From the NCBI GenBank assembly GCA_018136815.1, contig CM030931.1:726511-790510 (forward strand): a stretch of 64,000 bases of DNA. Reading direction: 5' to 3'. The notes beneath the pieces were generated by a model. The model saw only the letters and a list, made by a program, of their open reading frames with translations, was not told the origin of the DNA and did no database searches. Shown one piece after another: positions 53,399-61,903 of this stretch (position 1 is its first letter; every line of letters begins with the position of its first letter). This DNA is from Isochrysis galbana. Its lineage: Eukaryota > Haptophyta > Isochrysidales > Isochrysidaceae. The translations under genes were made by a program, and so were the position numbers.

Positions 53399-54301
53399 AT
53401 GGGCGGCTCCCCCCCTCTGCCCGCGCTCTGTCCGCGCACGTTCGGCCGGCCGCTCTCGGACTGTACGCCAGTGCTCGTGATGCTCAGCGGCTTTCCGGAC
53501 TCGCACGCTCTGTGGGACGCCGTCGTCGCCGAGTTCTCCAGCGTGTACCACATGGTCTCGATCGTGACGCCCGACTACGATCAGCCGGCACTGCGCTCCA
53601 GGTGGGGCTACACACCCAACGAAGTGGTGGACATGATCGAGGCAGCCATACTCGAGCACCTTGGTCCAACTCACCCCTTTGATCTGCTCATGCATGACTT
53701 CGGCTGCTGGTGGGGCTTTGTTATCGAAGGGCGTCTCGCGCCGCGTGTCCGCAAGGCGGTGGCGCTGGATGTCGGAATACCTGCGAGACCCGGGACCGAG
53801 CGAGTTCGTGGCTTCTTCTGGCAGATTCCCTATCAACTCTTCTTCGCAACCGTGTTCTACACCGGTGCGCGCGCAAGCCCAGCGCTGGCGCAGGCATTGC
53901 TGACGGGGATGTACAAGCTTGGCCTCTTTGAGCTTTTTGGCCCCTTGGGTTTTAAGAGTAAGGGAACGCCACGGCCTCGGGAGGAGATACGCTGGTGGCT
54001 CTGCTACCCGTACTTTCATCTCTGGTACGGTTTAGTGTGTAGGCTTCGTATGCCGAGAGCACCCAGGATGCTTCAGGCACCGCTCCTCTTCCTCTGGGGC
54101 AAGCGCAAGCGTACCATGTTCCACTCAGAGGACTTTGTGGAGCGGCTGCGGAAGGACCCAGGCTGTTTGGCGGTCGAGCTCGACTGTGGCCACTGGCTAC
54201 AGACGGAGGCGCCCGCACAGATGCTAGCAGAGATGCGGTCATTTCTGCTGCCCTTCAATGGCGCGCACGACATCAGAGCCTCGCCAAAGTCTCGAATGTG
54301 A
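53399..54301 (+). CDS. Alpha/beta hydrolase, epoxide hydrolase-like
   Basis: A 300-residue intronless frame. The oxyanion-hole segment is LSGFPDSHALWD (residues 29-40). The nucleophile elbow is LMHDFGCWWGF with Asp100, as in epoxide hydrolases and haloalkane dehalogenases, which use Asp where most hydrolases have Ser. A lid-like hydrophobic region follows (FFWQIPYQLFFATVFY and WWLCYPYFHLWYGL). LLFLWGKRKRT is a strand before the acid, and DCGHWLQTEAP carries the catalytic His near residue 270. The residues fit an active enzyme, but substrate and location are unknown. Gly-rich or Pro-rich N-terminal residues could be a shortened leader. The hydrophobic lid suggests a lipid-like substrate or membrane contact. 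Confidence 0.8.
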   Translation: MGGSPPLPALCPRTFGRPLSDCTPVLVMLSGFPDSHALWDAVVAEFSSVYHMVSIVTPDYDQPALRSRWGYTPNEVVDMIEAAILEHLGPTHPFDLLMHDFGCWWGFVIEGRLAPRVRKAVALDVGIPARPGTERVRGFFWQIPYQLFFATVFYTGARASPALAQALLTGMYKLGLFELFGPLGFKSKGTPRPREEIRWWLCYPYFHLWYGLVCRLRMPRAPRMLQAPLLFLWGKRKRTMFHSEDFVERLRKDPGCLAVELDCGHWLQTEAPAQMLAEMRSFLLPFNGAHDIRASPKSRM

Positions 54302-55305
54302 CTGTAACGCTTGCATGCAAGGGCCAAACAAGCATGCCACGTCGCACTCTCCGACTTGCTGCAATTACAACTCGGTGGCCCAAGGATCACCGCCCTTACA
54401 TCCACTGACGTGGACGCCATTGCGCACCCTGCCAATACCTTACACATCCACCTGATGCAATTGTGCTGCTGTTCGCTGCGCCAAGGAAATGGGGTGTGTT
54501 CTTCATCCATGGTGCACACGTACATGTTCACATAGGCACCTCGGCTAAGACACCGATGACTACGAGACCCCCAATTGCTGGTCAGATTCATAGCGTTGGC
54601 TGTTCGATATTGCCAGCGGTTCGCTTTGCGCTTGTATTCGGCAGCTGAGCCTAGGATTGAATACTTCTTGTCTTTTGTGGACATAGCTCTAAGCGTTCAT
54701 TATGTATGCTCGACTCGTGAGCTCCTCATCGTGATCTTAATCTTGTTCATACCGGTGACTCGTCATGGCGTGCAGTATTAGACCGCATATAGTGCATAGT
54801 GAGTGGTGCACAAATGGATTGTGACCGGGGTGATAGGAATAGTAAGAGTAAGAAACTATTGTGTGCATGTTTCTCGACTCTCGATTGTTGATTGCTAGGC
54901 CAGATGTGGAATGCAGCGCTGTTACGGTGTTGCCTGAGGTCCCGTTCCATCGAATATGGGATGGACGTGGAATATGTATAACGCAGTAAGCGAGCAGCGA
55001 TTGCACATGCCGCGCAGACGAATGCAGCTGCGCGCGTGCACATGCATCCAACTGTGGCATAGGAGCATACATAATACATACTGCTGCGGAGCTCGCGCAC
55101 AAACACCCGCCGTGTTGAAAGATGAAAGACACAGCCGTCGCATTCTAAACAAGATCCTCGATATGAACCACCGAATGTCCATAATTTCTCTTACATAAAC
55201 ACAAACACACAAACACGGGTCTAGTTTTAACATACCGTCCCCCTGCCATAGTTCATAGTTTTTATACACCAAGCATCAAGCTCAACTACAACTAAGTTTT
55301 TACTT
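54302..55305. other. Intergenic, no gene seen
   Basis: 3' flank of the hydrolase gene. The composition turns less GC-rich (54600-55300). Nothing is recognised on either strand. Confidence 0.45.
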
Positions 55306-55307
55306 GT

Positions 55308-55600
55308 AAAAAAAAACTTCTGAAGATTCAGGGCTACTCGCCTACTAGCTATGGGTCACACCTATGCCTTTGCTATCTACATCGCCCTTAACTTCCCTCC
55401 CTCCACCTCTTCCCCTGCCCCCCTTCTTTCCTTTTTCTTCGGTTTCCGGGGTCCGGCCTCGGTACACTACCTGAGGCCTGGTTCGGAGTGTGGGGTTCGG
55501 GCAGGCCTTTTGAGTTTGTCGGTAAGGCGGCTTGCCTTCATTTGGTCTCCTTTCCCTCAGGGTTTCTTCCCCTCCCGTGGGGACTCTGGCCGAGCAACAT
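55308..55600 (+). repeat. Repeat family R1, copy d
   Basis: It begins TCTGAAGATTCAGGGCTA and carries TTCTTCGGTTTCCGGGGTCC and GGTTCGGAGTGTGGGGTTCG. Just after it, 55526-55592 (GGCGGCTTGCCTTCATTTGG to GTGGGGACTCT) occurs again in inverse orientation at 57117-57183. That gives the viral island between them a pair of flanking inverted repeats. Confidence 0.75.
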
Positions 55601-55751
55601 CAAATACAAAAAAGCTCGGTCCTAGGACACCGGGCCTAGCTCACCATGAGGGCGCTCCTGTGAGCAAGGGGATGCATGGTTACTAGTGCGTGCCCCCGCC
55701 CTCGATGAAAATTCCAGCGGCCTCCTCGTCACGCATGACGTGGACCTCTCC

Positions 55752-56387
55752 TCACACTTGTCTTGAAAGGATCGTCTTCAATGAGCGCATCGAATGTATA
55801 CCGCACTCCTCGTGTGTCAGCTTGAACTTCTTTTCGATGTCGTAAAAGCTGTGGTACGGGTCAATGTACCCCTGCTTCTTTTCGAGCATGAGGTAATGCC
55901 TACCGGTCTTATCGATGGCGTAGGGATACGGAAAGTCGTTCGCTCCTACAGGCGATACGAATGCGACGATCTCGTCGACGGCCTCAAATTCGAACACTTC
56001 GATGCCCACGAAGACGTACTTGAGGTCGCCGATGTAGAAGAGCAAAGAGTTCCCTGCTTCATTGAGCTCGTTCACTCTGTCGTACCCTCCTGACAATACA
56101 GTCAATGGGCAGAGGTGGCTGATGCCAACAAACATGTCCTCGCACACGAACGCGTGATGCGAGGCTTCGCCGTGTACATCGACCAAGTGCCTACCGTCAT
56201 CGCGCTGTGCAACGGACGCGACAAAGCCCACGCCGCCATTGTCACGGGTCGCGTACTTTTGGACACCGGGTTCAGGGGCGAGAATCCTTCGCCAGTGCTC
56301 TTCGAACTCGTGTATACCTGGGTCTCCCGTCTCAGGTGTGGGAGAGCCATGGTAAAGGAGCGACAAGGCAAGGTCTCTATGTGTCAT
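55752..56387 (-). CDS. NCLDV-type hypothetical protein
   Basis: A 211-residue protein with LSGGYDRVNELNEAGNSLLF, IGDLKYVFVGIEVFEFE and FVSPVGANDFPYPYAID, then KTGRHYLMLEKKQ. This string of motifs is found in a small protein common in phycodnaviruses and mimivirus relatives (often 'SPVGNNDVPYPYAID' in those). Its function is not known. The codons look normal and the frame is intact, so it may be a recent viral capture or a host gene of viral origin. The next frame on the same strand, 63 bp upstream, is the Cys-rich protein. Confidence 0.65.
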   Translation of the reverse strand: MTHRDLALSLLYHGSPTPETGDPGIHEFEEHWRRILAPEPGVQKYATRDNGGVGFVASVAQRDDGRHLVDVHGEASHHAFVCEDMFVGISHLCPLTVLSGGYDRVNELNEAGNSLLFYIGDLKYVFVGIEVFEFEAVDEIVAFVSPVGANDFPYPYAIDKTGRHYLMLEKKQGYIDPYHSFYDIEKKFKLTHEECGIHSMRSLKTILSRQV

Positions 56388-56449
56388 TTATGAGCACGAA
56401 ACGAAAAAAGCTTCCGTGAGCGCCTTTCACTTTGTTCCGTGCTCGCCAA

Positions 56450-56941
56450 TCAGTCATCAGATCTGCAGGTACCACTACGACACGTGTATTCACCACAGCA
56501 CTCCGAGTTACTTTGGCACACCGACCCTGGCTCGCGGCATGGCGTCTCACACACTCCCTCGTCATTGCACTCAAGTCCTTCACAGCACTCGTCGCCATAA
56601 CTGCACCCCCCCCTTTTCTCGACACACGGTGTGACGGTACGGCACTTTTGGTCGGAGCACACGAGATCGTGACAACAGTCTCCATCGTTTGCACACTCTC
56701 CATCCACATCCTTACATCTGTCTGGCTGCTTTTTATTCGTGAGTACCAACGCCACGACGATGGCGGCGACCACGGTGGCGACGACCACCGCGAGGGCAAT
56801 CAAAAGTCGTTTCGAGGGCATATCTACTCGTATGTCCATTTTTTTTTCAACGTTTCCGGCGTCGCGCTCGCCGTCGGCGTGGGTGCCCCCTTCTCGCACC
56901 ACACGCTCGGGATCGTCGCCTTCGCCCTCGCTCCGCTGCAT
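56450..56941 (-). CDS. Membrane-anchored triple Cys-knot-like protein
   Basis: Up to 163 residues. After a charged N-terminus is one strong transmembrane helix (LLIALAVVVATVVAAIVVAL, residues about 45-66). Then come three copies of a Cys module of about 25 residues with the spacing C-x6-C-x5-CC-x4-C-x4-C: CKDVDGECANDGDCCHDL, CVEKRGGCSYGDECCEGL, CREPGSVCQSNSECCGEY. Modules of this form resemble knottin or Dickkopf/colipase-like folds with three disulfides each. With a single N-terminal helix the Cys domain would lie outside the cell, in an organelle lumen or on a virion surface. Earlier in-frame starts at 56839 and 56821 (MPSKRLL) are possible. I do not know the function. Confidence 0.62.
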   Translation of the reverse strand: MQRSEGEGDDPERVVREGGTHADGERDAGNVEKKMDIRVDMPSKRLLIALAVVVATVVAAIVVALVLTNKKQPDRCKDVDGECANDGDCCHDLVCSDQKCRTVTPCVEKRGGCSYGDECCEGLECNDEGVCETPCREPGSVCQSNSECCGEYTCRSGTCRSDD

Positions 56942-56984
56942 CCGCTCAACGCGCTCGTGCGCGGCACGCCCGGTGTCTCTCGGG

Positions 56985-57064
56985 ACGCGCCTTTATGCCG
57001 AGCCAAGGCGACGCCGTTCTGGTCGCGTACGGGGTGCTCCTGGGCCTCTCCTTGGGGGTGCTCG

Positions 57065-57099
<35 letters not shown>

Positions 57100-57242
57100 C
57101 TCATGGTAGGGTGAGAGTCCCCACAGGGAGGGGAAGAAACCCTGAGGGAAAGGAGACCAAATGAAGGCAAGCCGCCTGCCCAGGAGCACCACGTACGCGA
57201 CGAGAACAGCATCGCCTTGGCTCGGCATGAGGGCGCGCCCCG
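56985..57242. repeat. Inverted repeat around a long G-run
   Basis: The arm at about 56985-57055 (GCCGAGCCAAGGCGACGCCG to GGGGTGCTCCTGGGC) reappears as its complement at about 57175-57242. Both arms read out the same peptide start (MPSQGDAVLVAY) on opposite strands. The spacer holds 33 or more G at 57066-57100 and the inverted copy of the 55.5-kb R1 flank. The two arms may be the 5' ends of a duplicated, head-to-head gene. Confidence 0.75.
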
Positions 57243-57519
57243 AGAGGGTCTCCTTCGACAACGCCTGTGCCATCCACAACGCCTGGGGAGCCTACTCGCC
57301 GGGGGATGGGGTAGAGGGGCTGTGGATGGGAAGGGGAGGGCGTGCCTCTCTCTCTCCGCGCGCCCGCCCCAAAAATATCTGACGAGCAAGGTTGCTCTCC
57401 GGCGGGGGCGTCTCGTCCGCTCTTTCGCGGAGACACGTCCTTCAAGAGGTGTTTCCCTGTTTACTCATTATTACCTTGTAAGCTTCCTCGACTACGTCAT
57501 GATATTCTTCGTTTAGCTT

Positions 57520-57711
57520 ATGAATGTCACGAATAAATTTGCCGGCATATTCTTGAGAGTACTCACTGACGATCTGTATCTAGAAAATATCCGTCTAGCG
57601 AACGAGACAATCACACGACTCAAACAACAAATACAAGATTTGTCGATGACCCCCGATACCACCACAAGGACTCGGTATAGAGCCGCTCTCTCAGGAAAGC
57701 GGAGAGTATGA
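57520..57711 (+). CDS. Small helical protein, weak
   Basis: A 63-codon frame with a helix containing DDLYLENIRLANETITRLKQQ and a basic C-terminus (YRAALSGKRRV). It is a plausible coiled coil, in a less GC-rich stretch than the host genes. It could be a viral or host exon. No family is recognised. Confidence 0.3.
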   Translation: MNVTNKFAGIFLRVLTDDLYLENIRLANETITRLKQQIQDLSMTPDTTTRTRYRAALSGKRRV

Positions 57712-57875
57712 GTGAGTGCGAGGGTGGAGAGGCTACCCATGTTTGAATTAGTAGCAGCCATAATATTGAGTGGCTGGTGTGCAAGTGACCGCGCCCCTTT
57801 AAAATATTCTCACAGAGTTTGCATTCGCTGTGGATAATCGCTTGGTCACGGTCCTGATGACAAAGACGACCACTG

Positions 57876-58244
57876 ATGGAGGCATCCTCTCGCGGGCATT
57901 TCTGGTGCGCGAAGAACACATTGGAGTTGTTCAAGGATCGGCAGAAGAGTGCATCTGCAATGGTGACGTTTGTCAACCAGGTTGGAGCTACCCAGAAGCA
58001 GACCGCCCTTATAATGGCTGCCAAGCGAGGGCATGCTCATATTGTGGTTGAACTCCTCAATGCCGGTGCCATGATTGAAGCCGTGGATGATGATGGATAT
58101 ACTCCTCTACTTCATGCCTGTAAGATGAATCACATAGAAGTGGCCGAAGTGCTCCTTGCGAATGGTGCTCACATCAGCAACACAATTCTTCAGATGACGA
58201 ACGATGACATAATGCTCGATCTACTGACGCGTGCTGGGGCTTGA
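57876..58244 (+). CDS. Ankyrin-repeat fragment
   Basis: A 122-codon frame with one and a half to two ankyrin repeats: QTALIMAAKRGHAHIVVELL with NAGAMIEAV, and DGYTPLLHACKMNHIEVAEV with LLANGAHIS. The first 40 residues (FWCAKNTLELFKDRQKS) also look coding. Ankyrin proteins are common in large DNA viruses and in hosts, so the origin is open. It is probably a fragment or an exon of a larger gene. Confidence 0.6.
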   Translation: MEASSRGHFWCAKNTLELFKDRQKSASAMVTFVNQVGATQKQTALIMAAKRGHAHIVVELLNAGAMIEAVDDDGYTPLLHACKMNHIEVAEVLLANGAHISNTILQMTNDDIMLDLLTRAGA

Positions 58245-58488
58245 AAGGACCTCCCCCAACTTGGAGTGCATTTCGGTGGTAGAACTGACACGAGTGTGAG
58301 GGGAGAGATTTATTTTGTTGGGGGGGCCCGCTAAAGCAAGCAGAATCAGCAACCAGCAACCGCAACAGTGACGAGTGGAAGTGCGTCAACACCGTGTCAA
58401 CACTTGTTGTGCCCTGCGTCAACACTTGTAAGAGGCCAGATGGGTTAACACCTTGCCCAAGCTACTGTAATGGGCTCTCGAGGGCGTG

Positions 58489-59229
58489 TCAACGTGAACC
58501 CATACGCCCTGCGAATAGGTTATCTATAATGGTTTCCTCTCTGCTTTTTTCCGCCTTAGGCGAGAATCGTGCGACTTTATTTAGTTCGCCTAGGATGTTA
58601 ATTATCTTGGGGCATTCGCCTAGGTGGATCGAGGATTCATCCGCTTCCCCACATATACGGCACGTGTTGTCTCTGCCCGGAAAGCGGTTATATGTGCCCA
58701 CTCTCCTATGCGTGATGTGTTTGAAATGTAGGTGCATGTCTCGCGCCGTTATCATTGGCGAGGTGTATAGCTTCGCGAGGTGCGCCCATGTATCGCCTGA
58801 AGTTTGGAGTTTTTCCTCCCATTTGGTCGGCCCCCTGAGGTGTTTGCGTTTGCCTTTCACCCGTTGGAGGGCCTCGGTGATATGTTCTACTCCGATGCCG
58901 TCCAGCGGCGTCTTGCCGTCTAGTGTGTATTCGTCCGCTAACGGGTATTCCAGTCTCCTGTTGGTTTTGTATCCTTCCCCCCATTGCGCCGGTGGGGATG
59001 AGTCTAAGTTCGTGGGTGCGGCGGGTAGTCTTTTTCCGATTATGGGTGTGCCTAGGTATGAGAGCTCCGCCTCATACCACCTTCCCTTGATGTTTACGCA
59101 GTATTCCCCGTCTATTGTTATTCGCAGTTCGGGCGTCGGTTCTTCCGGGTCACGTTGGTTGTCGGTCTCCTCGCATCCCGATGGTGCGTATTCCGTTTCG
59201 GCCGCGTTGTCCGCCGCCGCCAGTAACAT
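58489..59229 (-). pseudogene. Retrotransposon reverse-transcriptase C-terminal part with zinc-binding motif
   Basis: 246 codons. The C-terminal half has TARDMHLHFKHITHRRVGTY and CRICGEADESSIHLGEC, i.e. C-x2-C-x8-H-x4-C, the zf-RVT-type segment that follows the reverse-transcriptase domain in plant and algal non-LTR elements. The N-terminal part (RYYEAELSYLGTPIIG-like, with LSYLG) may be the last piece of the thumb. Most of the reverse transcriptase and all upstream domains are absent, so it is a truncated copy. It abuts a gypsy LTR at about 59300. Confidence 0.62.
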
Positions 59230-59339
59230 CGTGGCGTGGCTGACTATTGTATCCCATGTTTCTAGGAATTTGTCTCTTGGGATATATTCTCCCTGAAAGT
59301 GTATATACGTGTCGTTGTTCCTGAGGTATTGCGCGCATT

Positions 59340-60720
59340 CTGCGTCGCCGAATTTCCCCCCTGCGGTCGCCGAATTTCCCCCCCGCGGCCGCCGAATAGT
59401 TTCCCCCGCGTGGAGCTCTCTTGTTTTCTGTCCGCACGAAAATCGCCTTGCAGGACCACGGACTTAACCCCCCCCGGAGCAAGTGTTACAGGGCCAGCCG
59501 TGTAATAGTTGGGCGTTAGCCACACCGCCTAAACCCTCAGGTAAAACTCTCGTAGAAGAGAGAAGAGAGGGGACTATTATGCTGAATCCTGCGGTCTTGC
59601 GGACTGCCGTGCCGACCGCCGATTCTTCACCTAACCGTCCGGACGGGTGTGGCTGCCCTTTCGTTTAGCTGTTTCGTCTTTGCTCCTCCCTTGCGTGGTT
59701 TTGTTTCGCTCATTCATTGCTCTCTCGCATGGAAGCTCGATTCTAGCAAGGGGGTGTCGCATCCGCGATCGACCTTTTTTGTTTTAGAAGTTGTTTGCGT
59801 TTCTTTGTTCCCTCCTTGCAGGCTAGCCACGAGTCACCGTCGTAGTGTCCTACATTCGTCCATTCGCCCTTGTTGCCCTCGCCTCCTTTATCGCCTCCTT
59901 TGTCGCCTGCTTGCCCCCCACCTGGCTTACCTCCTTGCGTGCTCCTCGCGTTTTAGGCTAAGTCGCGCGATCAGGTATCGCCGGTGCAAGGAACCGCCCC
60001 CATGTGTGACCCTGATTCCCCCTCAGGTGTTGGCCGTTGGATTATATCGTGGCGCTATTTTACTTCGGTCTTCATCAAATCACTTAAGGGTTTTCGAAAG
60101 ATTCCCTCCTTATTCCTGTGCGTAACTGTCGCCCCGTCGGATCGTCCGTCGCCCCGTCGCTCTCTTGTCGGCATTCTCTTCCTTGTTCGATCTGCCAGTG
60201 GGTTCCTGTGCGTTCCGTGATAGGGATACGTTAGTGTGGAGAATGTTGACGTGAGTGTAGGTCATCTCGTCGGTCCATCGGCCTCTAACCGTCTGTCGGC
60301 TGTCGTTCTTCGTTCGTCGCTCTCGTCCTCGTCCTCGTCCCCGTTCTCGTCCCTCGTTCTCAACACTACCTCAATACCAAACCTCTCCAATCCCTCAGCC
60401 CCAGCCTATCCATCCCGATCTGCCCAGCCATGTCCGCTCCGTCGTCGCGCTCGCCCTCGCCCAAGCCCGTCCTCCCGCCTTTCTCTGCTGAGGAGGTGGT
60501 CCAGCCCGTCATTGGCCACTCCCCAACTTCCGCCGCGCCTCTCGCCGCTTCCCTTCCGTTCCCTCCGTTCCCATCCGAGGCAGTGGTAACCTCGGATCCG
60601 TCACCGTGGCCCCGGCCACACCACCCTCAGCAGCCATGCTGGTCCCCCTTCATGGGGGACAGCTGGCGGTGAGCCCCACCTGACCCACAACAGACGAGCC
60701 GCAACTGATTCTCCATTGGG
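59340..60720 (+). mobile_element. Ty3/gypsy family, uninterrupted LTR plus leader and gag start (copy D)
   Basis: It starts with tandem GCGGCCGCCGAATTTCCCCC and continues without a break through GCCGATTCTTCACC and AACCGTCCGGACGGGTGTGG. It therefore shows what copies A/B looked like before the 6.65-kb insertion. The part after GGGGGTGTCGCATCCGCG is diverged. A CGTTCTCGTCC-rich leader precedes an ATG at 60430. Confidence 0.72.
60430..60672 (+). pseudogene. Gag-like N-terminus (copy D)
   Basis: 80 codons, with MSAPSSRSPSPKPVLPPFSA at the same place as MSFSPPSSPSLKPACPP in copy B. The frame ends after unrelated sequence is joined at about 60600. Truncated and not functional. Confidence 0.55.
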
Positions 60721-60728
60721 CATGCCTC

Positions 60729-61466
60729 ATGGCAGAGGCCTCACTCACCCTGGTGACGGCCGTGCCGCCTGGGCGGCGCGACCTGAGACCGGGTGGCCCT
60801 TATGGGCACAAACATCACACATCAAGAGATACGAATCCTATCAAGAAGTTGACCCATCACCACTTCCTTGACACGGATGTTGTCATCGACAGTTCACTGG
60901 TTGGCGATATCGTGATCACCCTGCACACGGCGGCAGCCGACGTCATCAGCGTCTCTGGCAACCCTACAACCGTTGGCGCAATGACCAGCGACGTTGCTGG
61001 AGCGAGTGGTTCGTACCAAATCAACGACCTCTTTGCCACGGTAGAGGTCATGCAAATGGGTGACAACACATTCTCCGAAATGAATCGCCGAATCATCGCT
61101 GAGAAGGGGTTTCTTGAGGTTCCATACAAGAATTACATCAGCTCCGTACAAAATCACGGTGGCGCCTCTCGCTTCACCGTAGCCACACAGAGCCTTGATC
61201 GGGTTTGGGTAATGCTTCGACGTCTTGCTGATGTTGCGAACGGTAAGTGCGCAAGCGGTGTGCTCGGCACGAGCGCTGGTTCCGTCACTGTCGACCCGAA
61301 TGTCCAGCTTAGTGGCGAGGAGTATTGTCCGAGCATCTTCCTGAGCTCCATCCCCTCGAGCAATGCGACCTATCAGCTGTCTCTGAACGGTGCAATGTAC
61401 CCTCAGTTCCAAGCCGACCCACAGGCCTGGGCGGAGATCTCGCGCAACAGTGTCGCCGATCTGTGA
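60729..61466 (+). pseudogene. Polinton-like virus major capsid protein fragment
   Basis: 245 codons. From about residue 35 the sequence follows the pattern of double jelly-roll major capsid proteins of polinton-like viruses: DTDVVIDSSLVGDIVITLHT, SYQINDLFATVEVMQMGDN, KGFLEVPYKNYISS and GGASRFTVATQSLDRVWVML. It then ends at a stop after AWAEISRNSVADL, with the second jelly roll incomplete and the expected C-terminal 200 or so residues missing. The N-terminus is fused to gag-copy flank and has no natural start. No other viral gene is seen next to it, so it is an isolated relic unlinked to the 7.4-14.0 kb element. Confidence 0.68.
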
Positions 61467-61903
61467 TCTGTGCGATGAACCATTCAAGGGTGTTACACGC
61501 CCCGCCTTCCGTTCGCAAAAATTCGTTGTATGCGCTCGGTTGCGGCGGCGATTACCTCGAATTCGAGCAATGGTTACATCTCCTCCGCCGGCATTCCTAG
61601 ATTCCCCCAAGAGGGCGAACCAGAGGACACCCCCATGCACACACCAAGCTACCATCTGCCCAGTGCTCACCCCAGTCCCCCCATCGCACCCCGACACAGG
61701 TGGTTCCATCTGATGACGAGCAAGACGCAATAGACACCGATGCGAACTACGTACGACCTCTCCCTCCACCAGGAGGGAGAATGGGAGAATACGCCTTTCA
61801 AGCTTTCAAGATGCGGCAGTGTATGCCGGAACGCGATAAAAAAAGCCCATCGCTGCCGGCCGTCGCTTCCGTCCGCGGGCAGGAGAGGCGCGAGCGCTAC
61901 TTG
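61467..61903. other. Upstream region of the sulfatase gene
   Basis: No gene is seen. The frame open before the sulfatase ATG (from 61700) lacks a signal and is probably 5' UTR or capsid-fragment remains. Confidence 0.45.

Noticed and set aside
58394..59296. 300-codon plus frame
   Set aside because: Opposite strand of the zf-RVT retrotransposon fragment, which has the recognisable motif.
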